Positions 18,423-29,700 of a stretch of 64,000 bases of DNA are shown here, one piece after another. The DNA lies in assembly GCA_032622095.1 (NCBI GenBank), contig CP136067.1:57761899-57825898 (forward strand). Reading direction: 5' to 3'. Each line of letters starts with the position of its first letter. Within the stretch, counting starts at the first letter, position 1. The position numbers and the translations under genes were made by a program. This DNA is from Siphonodentalium dalli (lineage: Eukaryota; Mollusca; Scaphopoda; Gadilida; Siphonodentaliidae). A model generated the notes under the pieces. It made no database searches. It was given only the letters and a program-made list of their open reading frames with translations, and was not told where the DNA came from.

Positions 18423-21400
18423 TAGTCTGGTCGTTGAAGCATTGGACCTAGAACAAATTGTTTACAAGCTTTTTTTGGTGTCATTTTGTCGGGCAGAACC
18501 CGGGGAACAACATATCCAAAATCCGCTGAAATCCGCTGTGGGGAAAATTTTCTAGAGCATTTTGAAAAAAAGGTCATATTTGTGTTTTTTATGTATGATT
18601 TTCTGTTTCTTATGAAATATACACATGAATGTCATTTAAATTAAAGTTATACAGATGGCAGGAATATGCAACATAAACAAATTATTATTGTTGCCATGAC
18701 AGACGTATGTTATTTCGTGTACAATTTGATTGTAAAAATTCAAAATGGCGGACAAAATGGCGACCGAAATTGGTAAAATTGGACAATTTTCACTAAATTT
18801 CACCAGATCGTTTCCATTTATAAGAAATTTGGTTTAAATGTCCATTTGTGCCAACATACACCATTTTAAATCAATGTCTGATAATTGTGAGCCATATCAC
18901 GAGGATTGGGAATTTGGGCCCTTCAAATTCGAAAAAGATTGTACTAAATTTCGAAGAAAAATCAAATATTATTTTAATGCTCAGAATAACCGCAAATCGA
19001 ACACACCAGTGTACTTAATACCCATAAGACGTCAGATATGAACCACTAGTGTCCATTTTAGCAGAAACTGGGCAATCACTTTCAAAAATAGGGACACTAT
19101 GGCTACTGAAAGTAGTATAATTTGGAATTTTGTTAAAGTTCACTAGATTGTTTCCATTTAGACGAAAACTATGTATTGGCTAGCACAACAGTAAATTATG
19201 TCGGACCCTAATCCGATAATAATGAGCTGTATGTCGAGAATTTGTCCCTAAAGTGTCCCATAATGGCGGCGAATATTGCAATCGAAAGTCAAAAATATAT
19301 ATTTCGTCATTGATTTTTAACTAAATCTTCTCATATACCGTATCGAATATAATTTGATTAGTGTCCACATCAACCAAACTAGTATCGAAATACATCAAAT
19401 GAGTGTCAAGAACAACTTAACGCGTGTCCCAAACCATCCAAGGAGTGTAAAACCACTCAACCGCCTTCTTAATAATATACCAAATTAATCAGTGAGTGCC
19501 CCAGTCCATAGAAGGGGCATTCCAAATCAGCCAACGAGTGTCCCAAACCACATAATATGTAACACAGTCCACCCAAATAGTGCCAAAAACCATCCAATTA
19601 GTGCCTAAACGAGTCCAATGTGTGTTCCATACAATCCAGCGATTGCCATATGTCACCCATCGAGTGTCCAAATTCATGTATGGGGTGTCTCAAATCATCA
19701 AGTGTGTACCACAAACCATCCAATGTGTGTCTCAAACCAACAGATGAGTGTCCATAATCACCCAATGAGTGTCCCAAGCCACACGGTGATTATCAAAACC
19801 AGCAGGAGTGTATAAAACGTCCAACTAGTGTCTCAGACCACCCACTGAATGCCCCAGTCATTTAATAGGTGTCCCAAACTAGTGCACAAAACCATCCTTC
19901 AAATATATCAAACTATGTTTTGGTAAACTCATTGGATGGTTTGACAAACTCACTTGATCGTGTGAAATACTCGATGGAGGGTTTTGTACACTATTGTAGA
20001 TGTATTGATATGACAGTTGGTTGTTGGTTCGCAACACCAGTCCTGTGCAGTTGGTGGATAGGGAACTTGTTGGATGGTTTATGAAGCTAGTTTTATGGTT
20101 TGGGTCACCCGCTGGGTAATTTGTGACTTCAGTTGGATGATTTTGGGACACCAATTGGGTGGAGTGTTCACATTGAGTGGTTTGGGACACTCGCTATAGA
20201 TTTTAGATACTGGTTATGTGCATTGAGACACTGCGTGGCCGATTGGGTCACTGGTTGGGTCGTTTGGGACACTACAGTTGAATGGATTGAGACGACAGTT
20301 GTATGTTGTATGACATATGGCATGGGCTACATATTGGACGTCTGTCTATCGTGTGGTTTCGAACACCAGATGGATGGTTTGGTGACCGGTACACCCATTG
20401 CGTGGTTTGGGGCACTGATTGAGTGGTTTGACACACTCAATTGGTGCTCATTGTGTGTTTTACTCATCTGATGGTTATGGACACTCATTGGATATTTCTG
20501 GAACATACTGGATGGCTTGGGACACACCTATTATGTTGTTTCAAACATAGGTTGCAACGTATGGAGCACTACTGGTGTGGTTTGGGAACATTCGTTGTTT
20601 GGTTTGGGTCCTTAATCAGGTCGATTGAGACACTCATTTTGTGGCTTGTGACACTCATTTTGGGTGAGTTGGAATACCAAATGCATGGTTTGGGGACTAT
20701 ATGTGTGAGTAATGACACCAGTTGAGTATCGTTTGGGGAGCTACCTACCTCAGTCTACATCAGTCTGGTGGTTTGTGAAACTCGTTTGGTAGATTGGGAC
20801 ACCCTGTCGATGGTTTGGAGCAATGTTTGGATTTGGGGCGCCCGTCGTATGGATTTGGGACCCATTTGGATACTCACATGTTGGTTTTTTTGGATACCAG
20901 ATGGTTTTTGTAACTCTGTATATGGTTTGGCGGACTCTTTGTGTGGTTTGGGACAATCATTTGATGTATTATGAAACTATTGGTGGCTTTGCAAACTCGT
21001 ATGGTGGCATATATGACTACATATGGCTATACGTTTATTCGATATCGTAAGAAAAAAATACACTTCAATTGTTCACTTCCGACTGCCATTTTCGCTGTCA
21101 TTTTGAAGACTTCTTAGACATCGAATTGCCCAATCCTCGGGATATGACTTACTATAACGGATTAGGATTCGCCATTTTATAGTATTAGGGTCAAATTATG
21201 CAGGAAATGACAGGCATAATTATGCTATGGCAACAGGAATAATGCGTTGTGTTTTTTTGCAGGTTTCTGTCACATTAATACATTTAGAGGACAATGTAGT
21301 GAATGGTAGTACACTCCAGGAAATTGCCGCCATATTGACCCGTAATATTCACGGCCACATGTTAGCGACAAATTAGTTGGAGCAGACATCATTACGAAAA

Positions 21401-22766
21401 AATGGGTCCCCAGTCTGGAGAAGCATTTTGGCAGACCTGGTTCCCAGACAAATATTCCAATTTTCACCATTTTCTTACATATTTTCTTCATTTGTATCTA
21501 AATTAACGACTTTCCCTTCATTAGACGCATGGATATTTTGGATATATTATTATATGGTCACATTTGGCAGTCAGGGAACTCGACTGAGCGTTTATGGTCG
21601 GCAGATTTGTTTATTAAAAAAATTCCAATTTTCACCATTTTTTTTTACATATTCCAGTATTTTGACTCAAAAATTACGACTTCTGGTTCATGGGGATTTT
21701 GGATATGTTATTATATGAGTATATTCACACTCAAAAAGACCGAAAGCAAATTTTTTTCACGGTTGGGCGTTTCCTTGCTTCCGTTTGACTGGACTAATAA
21801 GGAACTGCAAACTTGACACAAAAAAGACACAAATAGGACCCTATTTCAAAGACATGTGGAAAATTTCCCCCAAAGCGAATTTTGGATATATTGTTCCCCA
21901 TATTCTGCCCAACAAAATAACACCAACAGCTTGTTACCAATTTAATATAGGTTCACCTTAAAATCTGAGTCTCAACCAGAAAATTACAGTTTTCACCATT
22001 TTTGTTTACATATTCCTGACTTTTCACCCAAAAATGACGATTTTCCCACTCTGGTATTCACGGGGATTTTGGTTATGTTATCATATGGATATAGTCACAT
22101 TCAAACACACCAAACGACATTGCATAGTAATGTGTTCACGGTTAGGTTTTTCTTTCCATCAGATTGACTAGACTAATAAGGAACAGCAAAATTTACACAA
22201 AAAGCCATAAATAGGACCCCATTTCAACGAGCTGTAGAATTTTTTTCCCAACGCGTATTTTAGCGGATTTTGGATATATTGTTCCCCAGATTCTGCCCGA
22301 TAAAATAACATCAACAACATCTTGTTTCCAATTTAATATAGGTACACCATAAAATCTGAGTCTCAACCATAAAATTACAATTTTCACCATTTTTGTTTAC
22401 ATATACCTGTCTTTTCACCCAAAAATGACGATTTTCCCACCCTGGGGTTTACGGGGATTTTGGTTATGTTATCATATGGATATAGTCACTTTCAACACAC
22501 CAAAAGACATTGCATAGTAATTTGTTCACGGTTGGGTTTTTCTTTCCATCAGATTGACTAGACTAATAAGGATCAGCAAAATTTACACAAAAACCCATAA
22601 ATAGGACCCCATTTCAACGAGCTGTGGAAAATTTTCCCCAAAGCGGATTTTAGCGGATTTTGGATATATTCTTCCCCAGATTCTGCCCGACAAAATGACT
22701 CTAAAAACAGCTTGTAAACAATTTGTTCTAGGTTCACCTCAAAATCGAGTCTCAACGACCAGACTA
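18423..22766. mobile_element. large foldback DNA element with central inverted minisatellite, 4344 bp
   Basis: The ends TAGTCTGGTCGTTGA (18423) and TCAACGACCAGACTA (ending 22766) are inverted, and GTG is repeated on both sides (18420-18422, 22767-22769). The inverted similarity extends well over 120 bases (CCTAGAACAAATTGTTTACA; ATTTTGTCGGGCAGAA; AAAATCCGCTGAAATCCGCT). The right arm holds about 2.7 tandem copies of a ~390-bp unit (21.4-22.7 kb). The centre (19.36-21.0 kb) is a degenerate ~30-bp minisatellite built on 'GTGTCCCAAACCATCCA' that switches strand near 19.9 kb. No transposase. Superfamily uncertain; a 3-bp duplication is known in Harbinger and CACTA types. Confidence 0.8.
19360..21010. 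repeat. degenerate minisatellite in inverted orientation
   Basis: From 19360 to about 19900 the + strand carries repeats of AGTGTCCCAAACCATCCAA-like units. From about 19920 to 21010 it carries the reverse complement (GGATGGTTTGGGACACTC). Units are about 30 bp and vary a lot. The many short Trp- or His-rich reading frames here come from the repeat and are not genes. Confidence 0.7.
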
Positions 22767-23302
22767 GTGTGGTTCAGCCGTCTAGAGTCATAGTCGGCGG
22801 GTCGAAGTTGTCTGAGAGACGCCCAGACGACTCGACCTGCATGGAGAATGACGACATAGTACCAGCTAGCAGGGACTCCGTGGATCTGCCGGAGGTCCAT
22901 GCTGTCGTCGTCGAGGCTAGCGGATACAGGGACGTGGATACCACCCCAGATGTTCCTGCCGCCAGCTTCGACGTGGAACTGGATAGCTTTACACCTCGGA
23001 CACCGGATTACCATCACATCCCGGTGTCCTCCAGCTCCACCAGTTCCAACAATAACAACAGCACCACCAGCACCAGCTCAACTCTCACCATCGAAGAAGT
23101 AGTTAAGAGCGCGCTGGAGGCTCAGGCAGAAGCCAACAGACTGTTGGCGTCGGTCACGGCCGACAACCTGAGGATCCAGCTAAGAATGCAACAACAGGAA
23201 CAACAACAACAACAACAAACAAAACTCCAACAACAACAACAACAACAACAAGAACTCCAACACAGAAGAAAAAAAAAGCCAAGAAAAAGAAATAATGTCT
23301 AG
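22767..23302 (+). pseudogene. R-element ORF, C-terminal part (copy 2)
   Basis: The frame is intact over 177 codons: SERRPDDSTCMENDDI, ASRDSVDLPEVHAVVVEA, DTTPDVPAASFDVELDSFTP, a Ser/Thr/Asn-rich stretch, a helical segment (VVKSALEAQAEANRLLASV), then Gln-rich and basic tails. Unlike copy 1 it lacks the 1-bp deletion. The N-terminal portion lies 4.3 kb upstream across the foldback element, so the full protein cannot be made unless that is spliced out. Confidence 0.55.
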
Positions 23303-23372
23303 ATCATTTTCATTTCACCCTCACCAATTCATGCTTATGTATTACCATAACATGTATTTCATTACAAGTGGG

Positions 23373-23873
23373 GGAGTGGAAACATGCCTATTTTTCGCTT
23401 TGGCCTTATAGAGATATTTATCTTTGTTTATATGAAAATGTTGGGTTTTTTCCCGTCCGAGCAGATATCTCAACCATATTTGTCAGTTCAAATTTGCCAC
23501 CCTAGGGGTATGCCAGCACCGCCGGTGCAACCTCTTGTTTCGGCTGGCCCGATTCTATTTTTACATCTTCTTTTATTTATATCGGGAAAGAATAGCAATG
23601 ACTTTTAAATAATTAGCGCATTGACAAAGTTTCAATTGGTTCAATGTCATTATATATAAAAAAAAGATAATTGTATTTATATCAAATATGCCATTATAGC
23701 CTGCAGGATCGTATCCTCCAAAATTTATGACCACAACAATTCAGCATTGATAAAGCCATCAAGCAAGTTTGTTTTGATTCCAACTGGGGCATTCTTAGGT
23801 CTGAGAAATAACTCTAGTACATATCCATATTTTCAACAGTTGGAAATTTAATGCCTGATGCAATATCAGACCA
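23373..23873. mobile_element. 501-bp insertion with 8-bp flanking repeat
   Basis: CAAGTGGG occurs at 23365-23372 and 23874-23881, and copy 1 of the R element lacks the segment between. No inverted ends are visible, so a retroposed or truncated element is possible. No credible ORF. Confidence 0.55.
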
Positions 23874-23963
23874 AGTGGGTTGTAGGAAAGGGGTGCCGCC
23901 CCTTTCAAATCTTCCCGGGTTAAATCCCAAACCCCTCAGTATATAGCATATCATTTCTCCACG

Positions 23964-24395
23964 ATGGAATACCCTAAAACTGATCTTGGATCTTATGTCA
24001 GAGCCATCCGTGTATCGGCCCCGAGGGACATTGCGGTGTGGGAGACCCTTTCCTGGGCAGTATATGGTACAGGTGAACAGTTCTATGAACTATTCACTTT
24101 TGTCAATGCAACTTGGGCTCGCAATCCTACACTGTTCAGTGGACATGAGACAGAAAACATCGAATGGCTTGGGACAACAGGTGTCTTACTTGCGGTGGCG
24201 GCAACCCTTCTGCAGAGAAAGCTCGTGTTTTGGAGAGAGAAGAAGCAGTACAGATTAGACGTATCCCCATTGAAGGGTGTGAGTATACCGCAAGGTATAT
24301 TTCCACCTCTCATCGAGGGTTCGCTTGTGTTTCGGGAGTTGGATCAAGAGGATGGATTTGAGTTCCTAAAGACCCCTTATCCACTTTTCTTGTGA
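23964..24395 (+). CDS. 143-residue ORF, weakly OTU-like, with a histone-type mRNA 3' end
   Basis: Intact frame from ATG 23964. Residues about 22-50 (IAVWETLSWAVYGTGEQFYE) have the layout of the OTU-like region where animal proteins read 'C..RALS..YGT...H', and EWLGTTGVLLAVAATLLQRK follows with the spacing of the next conserved strand-helix. The catalytic Cys position appears to be Val or Trp and no C-terminal His motif is seen, so if related it is a pseudoprotease. The similarity is weak and by eye. The ORF begins eight bases after the R element 3' end, and its stop is 13 nt before a perfect histone stem-loop. It could be a small gene expressed in S phase, part of a mobile unit, or chance. 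No signal peptide. Confidence 0.35.
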   Translation: MEYPKTDLGSYVRAIRVSAPRDIAVWETLSWAVYGTGEQFYELFTFVNATWARNPTLFSGHETENIEWLGTTGVLLAVAATLLQRKLVFWREKKQYRLDVSPLKGVSIPQGIFPPLIEGSLVFRELDQEDGFEFLKTPYPLFL

Positions 24396-24403
24396 TCTAA
24401 CGT

Positions 24404-24429
24404 AAAACGGCCCTTTTCAGGGCCACCCA
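24404..24429 (+). terminator. histone mRNA-type 3' stem-loop
   Basis: The core GGCCCTTTTCAGGGCC (24409-24424) is a 6-bp stem with a TTTC loop, preceded by AAAAC and followed by ACCCA, an exact match to the metazoan replication-dependent histone 3' end element bound by SLBP. No clear purine-rich histone downstream element (CAAGAAAGA) follows. No histone coding sequence is found upstream in either frame or strand. Confidence 0.85.
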
Positions 24430-24477
24430 AAACCTGCTATCAGATGGCTCTTACGTGCACATTTTCACAGCGCTAGC

Positions 24478-24499
24478 GTCTTCGAATTTATTCGAAGAC
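24478..24499. repeat. 9-bp-stem hairpin
   Basis: GTCTTCGAA - TTTA - TTCGAAGAC, a perfect stem with a four-base loop 50 bases after the histone-type stem-loop. It could act in RNA or be chance. Confidence 0.7.
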
Positions 24500-24530
24500 T
24501 TTCGCTTTTGTTAAAAAATGCACTGGTAAA

Positions 24531-24666
24531 GTAACACAATTTACTAATGTCTCGATTTTTCTCGTATTATTCTAAGTTCAATGTGTACAGCGAATGGGAG
24601 CGCCCTTCGCTTACCACACTGGCATTAGAATCCGAGAAAAAATCGATACATTGGTAAATTGTGCTC
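24531..24666. mobile_element. palindromic MITE-like inverted repeat, about 136 bp
   Basis: ACACAATTTACTAATGTCTC (24534) pairs with the GATACATTGGTAAATTGTG end. Inner parts TCTCGTATTATTCTAA / TTAGAATCCGAGA and AGCGAATGGGAG / CGCCCTTCGCT also pair with mismatches. One long imperfect hairpin. Confidence 0.65.
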
Positions 24667-24778
24667 TTTTCTGTCAAAAAAAAATCCCTTCGAAGCGCTC
24701 ATCTTACTCTTTTGGAATCTAGCACAACCTCTAGACCGACCCTGAGCGGGTCACTCTGGTCCCACCCCCCTCGCTGTC

Positions 24779-24893
24779 GGCCACTCTGGCCCATCGGCCA
24801 GAGTGGCCGCCCCAGGTTTTTTTCTGGGTGCGGCCACTCTGGCCCATGGGCCAGAGTGGCCACCCCCAGGATTTGGGGTGGGCCAGAGTGGCA
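24779..24893. repeat. cluster of GGCCACTCTGGCCC palindromes
   Basis: A perfect 30-bp palindrome lies at 24832-24861 (GGCCACTCTGGCCCA plus its complement), a near-identical one at 24779-24808 with one mismatch pair, and a further half site GGGCCAGAGTGGC ends at 24892. GC-rich island in AT-rich DNA. Confidence 0.8.
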
Positions 24894-26730
24894 AGCAATA
24901 CTACTCACAACCTCTATACTAGCGCTGTCACCACGTCCGTGTCAAAAATTATTTGGTATATAGGCCTTGACTATATATATGGTCTGCATATAACCAATTT
25001 AAATCTACCGATGTATATTCAAAAGCTCCATGTATAGAATGCTACTCCATACTTTTGACCTATAGCACCACCGAATGCCCGGGAACGGGGCGAGATGAAT
25101 CCAATATGGCCGCGATTTAGAAATCCACACCGGACGCGAGCGCGTGATTTTTACGGCCGTTTTACGGCCGTTTTATGTCGTCCGTAGCGGTTCAAAGCGC
25201 GCGATTTTTATATTCAAACCGAACGCGACTGGATCGCTTCGTCGCGCGCAATGGTTTGGGTAGATAATCGATTGGGTGCACCATTTACAGGCAGGTCACA
25301 AATACAATGTATATGGACATTTTAATCAGAATTTGCTAAACATACACATGTAAGAGTTTAATTGTCAAATATAGTATGTCAAGTGGAATGGTGCACATGC
25401 TTCCTAAATGCTCATAGCAATTGCGTTTAATTGAATTGAATTCTATAATTCCAGTTTGTGAGTTTATTTTTATCGGGGGAGGGGGTGCAAATTGTGGACA
25501 AAGTGACTTCACAAGCTTGGAATGGATTGGGACAAAAAATTAACCAGACGATCCTGTTATTACGTCGATCTCTTGCCATGTATTTTCTCTTCTCCTCCGT
25601 TGTGGTTCTTTGTTATCGCGACTACGAATGAATCTGTCGCCTTCCGATAGGATGAATACGCCCGTATAAATATTCTATTTGACAGCGACCCAATTATTCC
25701 ACTGGTTTGCCACCAAGCAATAAATTGACGAAGCATAAAATCACTGCTGTGATCGTCTCGTGGTCAGCGATTCAGCCGCTTGCGGTGGGAATATAAAAAT
25801 CGCGCGCTTAGAACTGCTACCGGTGACAGAAAATGGCCGTTATAATCTCGCGTCAAGTCCCTGGATATGCAGCAAGTCCCCGGTAAATGCAGCAAGTCCC
25901 TGGTAAATGCAGCAAGTCCCTCACACCTAGGGTGGATTACGGCGAATTAGCCATGCGTGTTTACACAACGATGTGTTTAATCAGTGGAGGTGCTGATTAC
26001 AAAGGGATTTAATCAAAGGGCTTTAATTTGATCGTAATACTGATAGATTATTGAAGGGAATTGGACTGAATTGTGGGACTGAATCATTGAATGATAAAAT
26101 TAAGGGTTGGATTTTTTAGATGTTTTTATTGGTAAATGCGAACAAGTAACATGAGAATAGTAGAATAGCAACAAAAGAAAAATAGAGCACAGTTTTATAA
26201 ATATACATATATATATATAACAGTGAGCTGAAAGAAAAGTTTATTAGAATAAATTGTATATATATGTGGCCAGTAAGGAAAGGGAAAAACCAAGGTATTG
26301 AGACATTCGTTTGGGAAGATTTTATTGAATAAAAAAATATTTGGATACATGTTATCTCTATGTTGTTTAATTTCACTCTCCTGTCCTGGGAACTTTGCTT
26401 TGGGGGATTGTGGTTGTCTTTGCCGTTCGTTTTCTCTTTCGTTGTCCTGGTTTTTTTCCCGCACTGACTGCTGTAAGTACCATCCTCTGGCCGTCTGTTG
26501 TTGGGGACCCTCTTTACGGATTGAGTACCTTTAATGTAAACTGTCCAAATCCGAATAAACTACGTTGCAATTCCTTGTACTCTCCGTAAACTATACTAAA
26601 CAGTGCCTGCACTAACTCCGTTAAAGGTTTTCCTTTCCAGTCCACTGTCTGTTTAAGAATATGGTTCAGAGATTCTCAATTGTTGTTGATCCAATTCGAT
26701 AAGTCCATCGGCAATCCCGGTAGTTGCGCG
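24894..26730. other. unassigned DNA with CpG-rich patch and a 3 x 20-bp repeat
   Basis: A CpG-rich stretch lies at about 25080-25260. Three near-exact copies of TGGTAAATGCAGCAAGTCCC sit at 25861-25920. AT-rich DNA from 26040 on. No gene supported. Confidence 0.4.
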
Positions 26731-29700
26731 TTAAAATCACTTTTATTTACATGATTGCATACGTCCAACGTGTGTGTATGTGCGTACACCCCTGGAACAT
26801 TGCACTATTACAACCAATACATCCCTAAATCGATACGATCAACTTAAGAAATATATATTCATGTCGTTTTCTGATAAGAACGAGACTTGTTACCCCCCCC
26901 CCCCCCACAACCCGATCCATTTTCTAAAACTATAAGGGAGCCAGTTTTATGAAAATTATAGCGGGAAAATCTAGTAAAATGTATACAAATGTATATATTT
27001 TCGTAAAGCTAAGACATAATGACACTTTTTTGGGCCAAAATTGAAACTCACCATCCAAGATGGCCGCCAAAATGGCCGCCGGAAGTTGAAAATATGACAT
27101 TTTTTCACAAATATCTTCTAGATCAATTCATGCTGTTTGAAACTGGTTGAGTAATGCAACTTTATTTTGTGTTTTATATATTAACTGATCATTGGAGCAA
27201 TTAAATATGCAATTATTGGGGTCCTAACCCCTTTCGATCCCTCAAAAAATCGATTGTACAGAATGCGGTATAAAATTTCACAAAAAATCACAATTGGGAT
27301 TCTAGTCATATTTCAACAAGAAATGAACAGAACTTTGTAAATGTGAGTGAGGCATATCATTACCTATGCATATTCCAAATCACTGAAACCAAAATTCTTA
27401 CTTTGGCTCAAAATGGCTGCCAATATGGCCGCCAAAATATGGAAAATGGTAAATATTACACCAGCGTGTCCTTCAATCGCTTGCAAGTTGTGTTGATGTA
27501 TAAAATTGGCTATTCTGCAATCTATACATTGAATACTCACATGTCTGATGCACCATGGTTAATTGTTACTATTTTCACCACTGACATCGTCAAAAATATT
27601 GGACTTTTCTCTAAACAACTTGACATAAATATTGGCAAAAGTTCATTTTTCAGGTTTGGACCATTTTTTCAGGTAAAATATAACTATCTTTGGATTGAAA
27701 GGTGTTTATTGTTTCGGTCTATCTTAAATGTGACACACTACGGTGTTTATAGACCAAATTGCTCAAGATGGCTTCCAAAATGGCAACCAAATTTGTAAAA
27801 TGCTAATTTTGTACATATATCCCGAACATTCTCTGCATTATCCGAAAAGGTAGCAAATTGTGACTCACTTGGTTATTATACGTGTTAGTTAATTAACTGA
27901 CAACTACATGTTCTATTCCCAGTTGTCCCAGTTCCGTATGGGGCATGACAAATTCATTTTAAAGTATGTAATTTTGCCGAGAACCTCTTTTGTGATTTTG
28001 GCCATATTTATTGAAAGGAAATTGACAGAACTTTGAGACAGAACTGAGATGGACTATAATCTTTGGCTATTCTGGTCCATTATGATAAAACAAAATGTCA
28101 ACAGGATACAGTGTGGATGCCAAGATCGTAGTCAGGGAGTTACTCTGTGATCACATGTGAGGTGAATAGGTATACAGGGAGTTATTGTATGTCATGACTG
28201 ATGTGAGTAGGTATACAATGAATGACAGTGACTATATGGTTATGAGTGCGTTGTCCATGGTAAGATGCATCTAGGTATACAGGGAGAGGTCATGGTCAGG
28301 TGTGAGGTGAATCGGTATGCATGGAGTGACTGTATGGTGTATGATTGTGTATATCCAGTACGGGTGCACCCGGTGTGCCTGTATGGTCATTGATGTGGTG
28401 TATGGATATAGCTACATGGTCATCTATGTGTTGATTATGTATATATGGAGTGTCTGTAAGGTAATGGGTGGGATGTACATGTGTTGTCTGTATGATCATG
28501 GATGGGGTGTGTGGATAAATAGGTAGTGATTTTATGGTTACGGGTAATGTGTATTGGTATACATGGAATGACTCTACGGTCATGATCAAATGTGAATACC
28601 TGGAGTAAGCTGTGTGGACATTATCGAGCGTGTGGGTACATATGGAGTGTCCTTGTGGTAACGGGTGGAATGTATATTTATATATCTCGTGGTGGGTGTA
28701 TAGGGCTTAGCTGTATTATCATGGATGGCGTGTATGATTATACAGTGCATTGCTGAATTGTCATGTGTGAGGTGTATATGCAAGTATGGATTGTTTGAGT
28801 GGTCGTATGTGCGGGTTTTTGTATATCTGGAAGGGCTGAATGGCCATTAGGGAGGGTTAGATGTATACATGGAGTGAATCTATGGTATAGGGTGGGCTGC
28901 ATATGTATATCGAGTGGTTATATAACTATGTGTGTCGAATAGGTATACAGGTAGTGACTGTATGGTTAATGGTGAGATGAGTACATGTAGGTATACAAGT
29001 AGTGACTATATGATCATAACTGTATTGAACATCTATAAAGGGGTGACAGGCGTATGAGTATACATGTACCTGGTGTTCCTGTTTGGTGACTCGTGTCGGT
29101 ATCGTCATGTGTAGGTTATACCAGTACACACGCGTGTTGCTTTATTGTCATGGACGAGGGATATGTGTATATAGCGAGTGGCTATATGGCCATGGATGAG
29201 GTGCTTATGCATACATGGAGTGCCTATACTGACATGGATGGGGTGTATTAGTATATCTTGAGTGGCTATTCGGCTATGGTGTGACAAATAGTGATACAGG
29301 GGTTGACATGGCCAATGTTGAGGTGCATATGCATACAAGGATTGACCATGATCGTGTATGAATGTTTTGAATAGGTACACACGGGGTGACTATGTGGCCA
29401 TCGGTCAGGTGAAGGAGTATACCAGGTAACATGGGTGAGGGTATGTGTGTGAAGCGAGTGGATATATGGCCATTGGTGATGTGCATATGTATACCGGAGT
29501 GACTTTATGGTCATTGTTGTGGTGTTGATGTATATATTGATTGTCTATTTGACCATGCGTTTGGAGAATAGGTATACAGGGGATGACCTTATGGCCAATG
29601 GTGAGATAAATGGGTATACAATGAGTGACTATATGGTTATGGGTCATGTTTAGGAGTATACCCGGTGTTCCTGCATTGTGTCGCGTGGCTGTATGGTCAT

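Larger units (their letters stand above)
18181..23956 (+). mobile_element. R element, copy 2 (split by a foldback element and a 501-bp insertion)
   Basis: Matches copy 1 at both ends: the N-terminal ORF part at 18191-18422, the C-terminal ORF part from 22767, and the 3' region at 23300-23364 and 23874-23956 (GTGGGTTGTAGGAAAGGGG, GCATATCATTTCTCC). The 4344-bp foldback element lies at 18423-22766 and another insertion at 23373-23873. The leader seen in copy 1 is missing, so copy 2 is 5' truncated. Confidence 0.6.

Noticed and set aside
19360-21050. Trp- and His-rich short proteins
   Set aside because: They are translations of a degenerate minisatellite and its inverted half.
26395-26589. LINE endonuclease start (YGLSTFNVN)
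   Set aside because: Only a few residues resemble the family, with no catalytic residues downstream.
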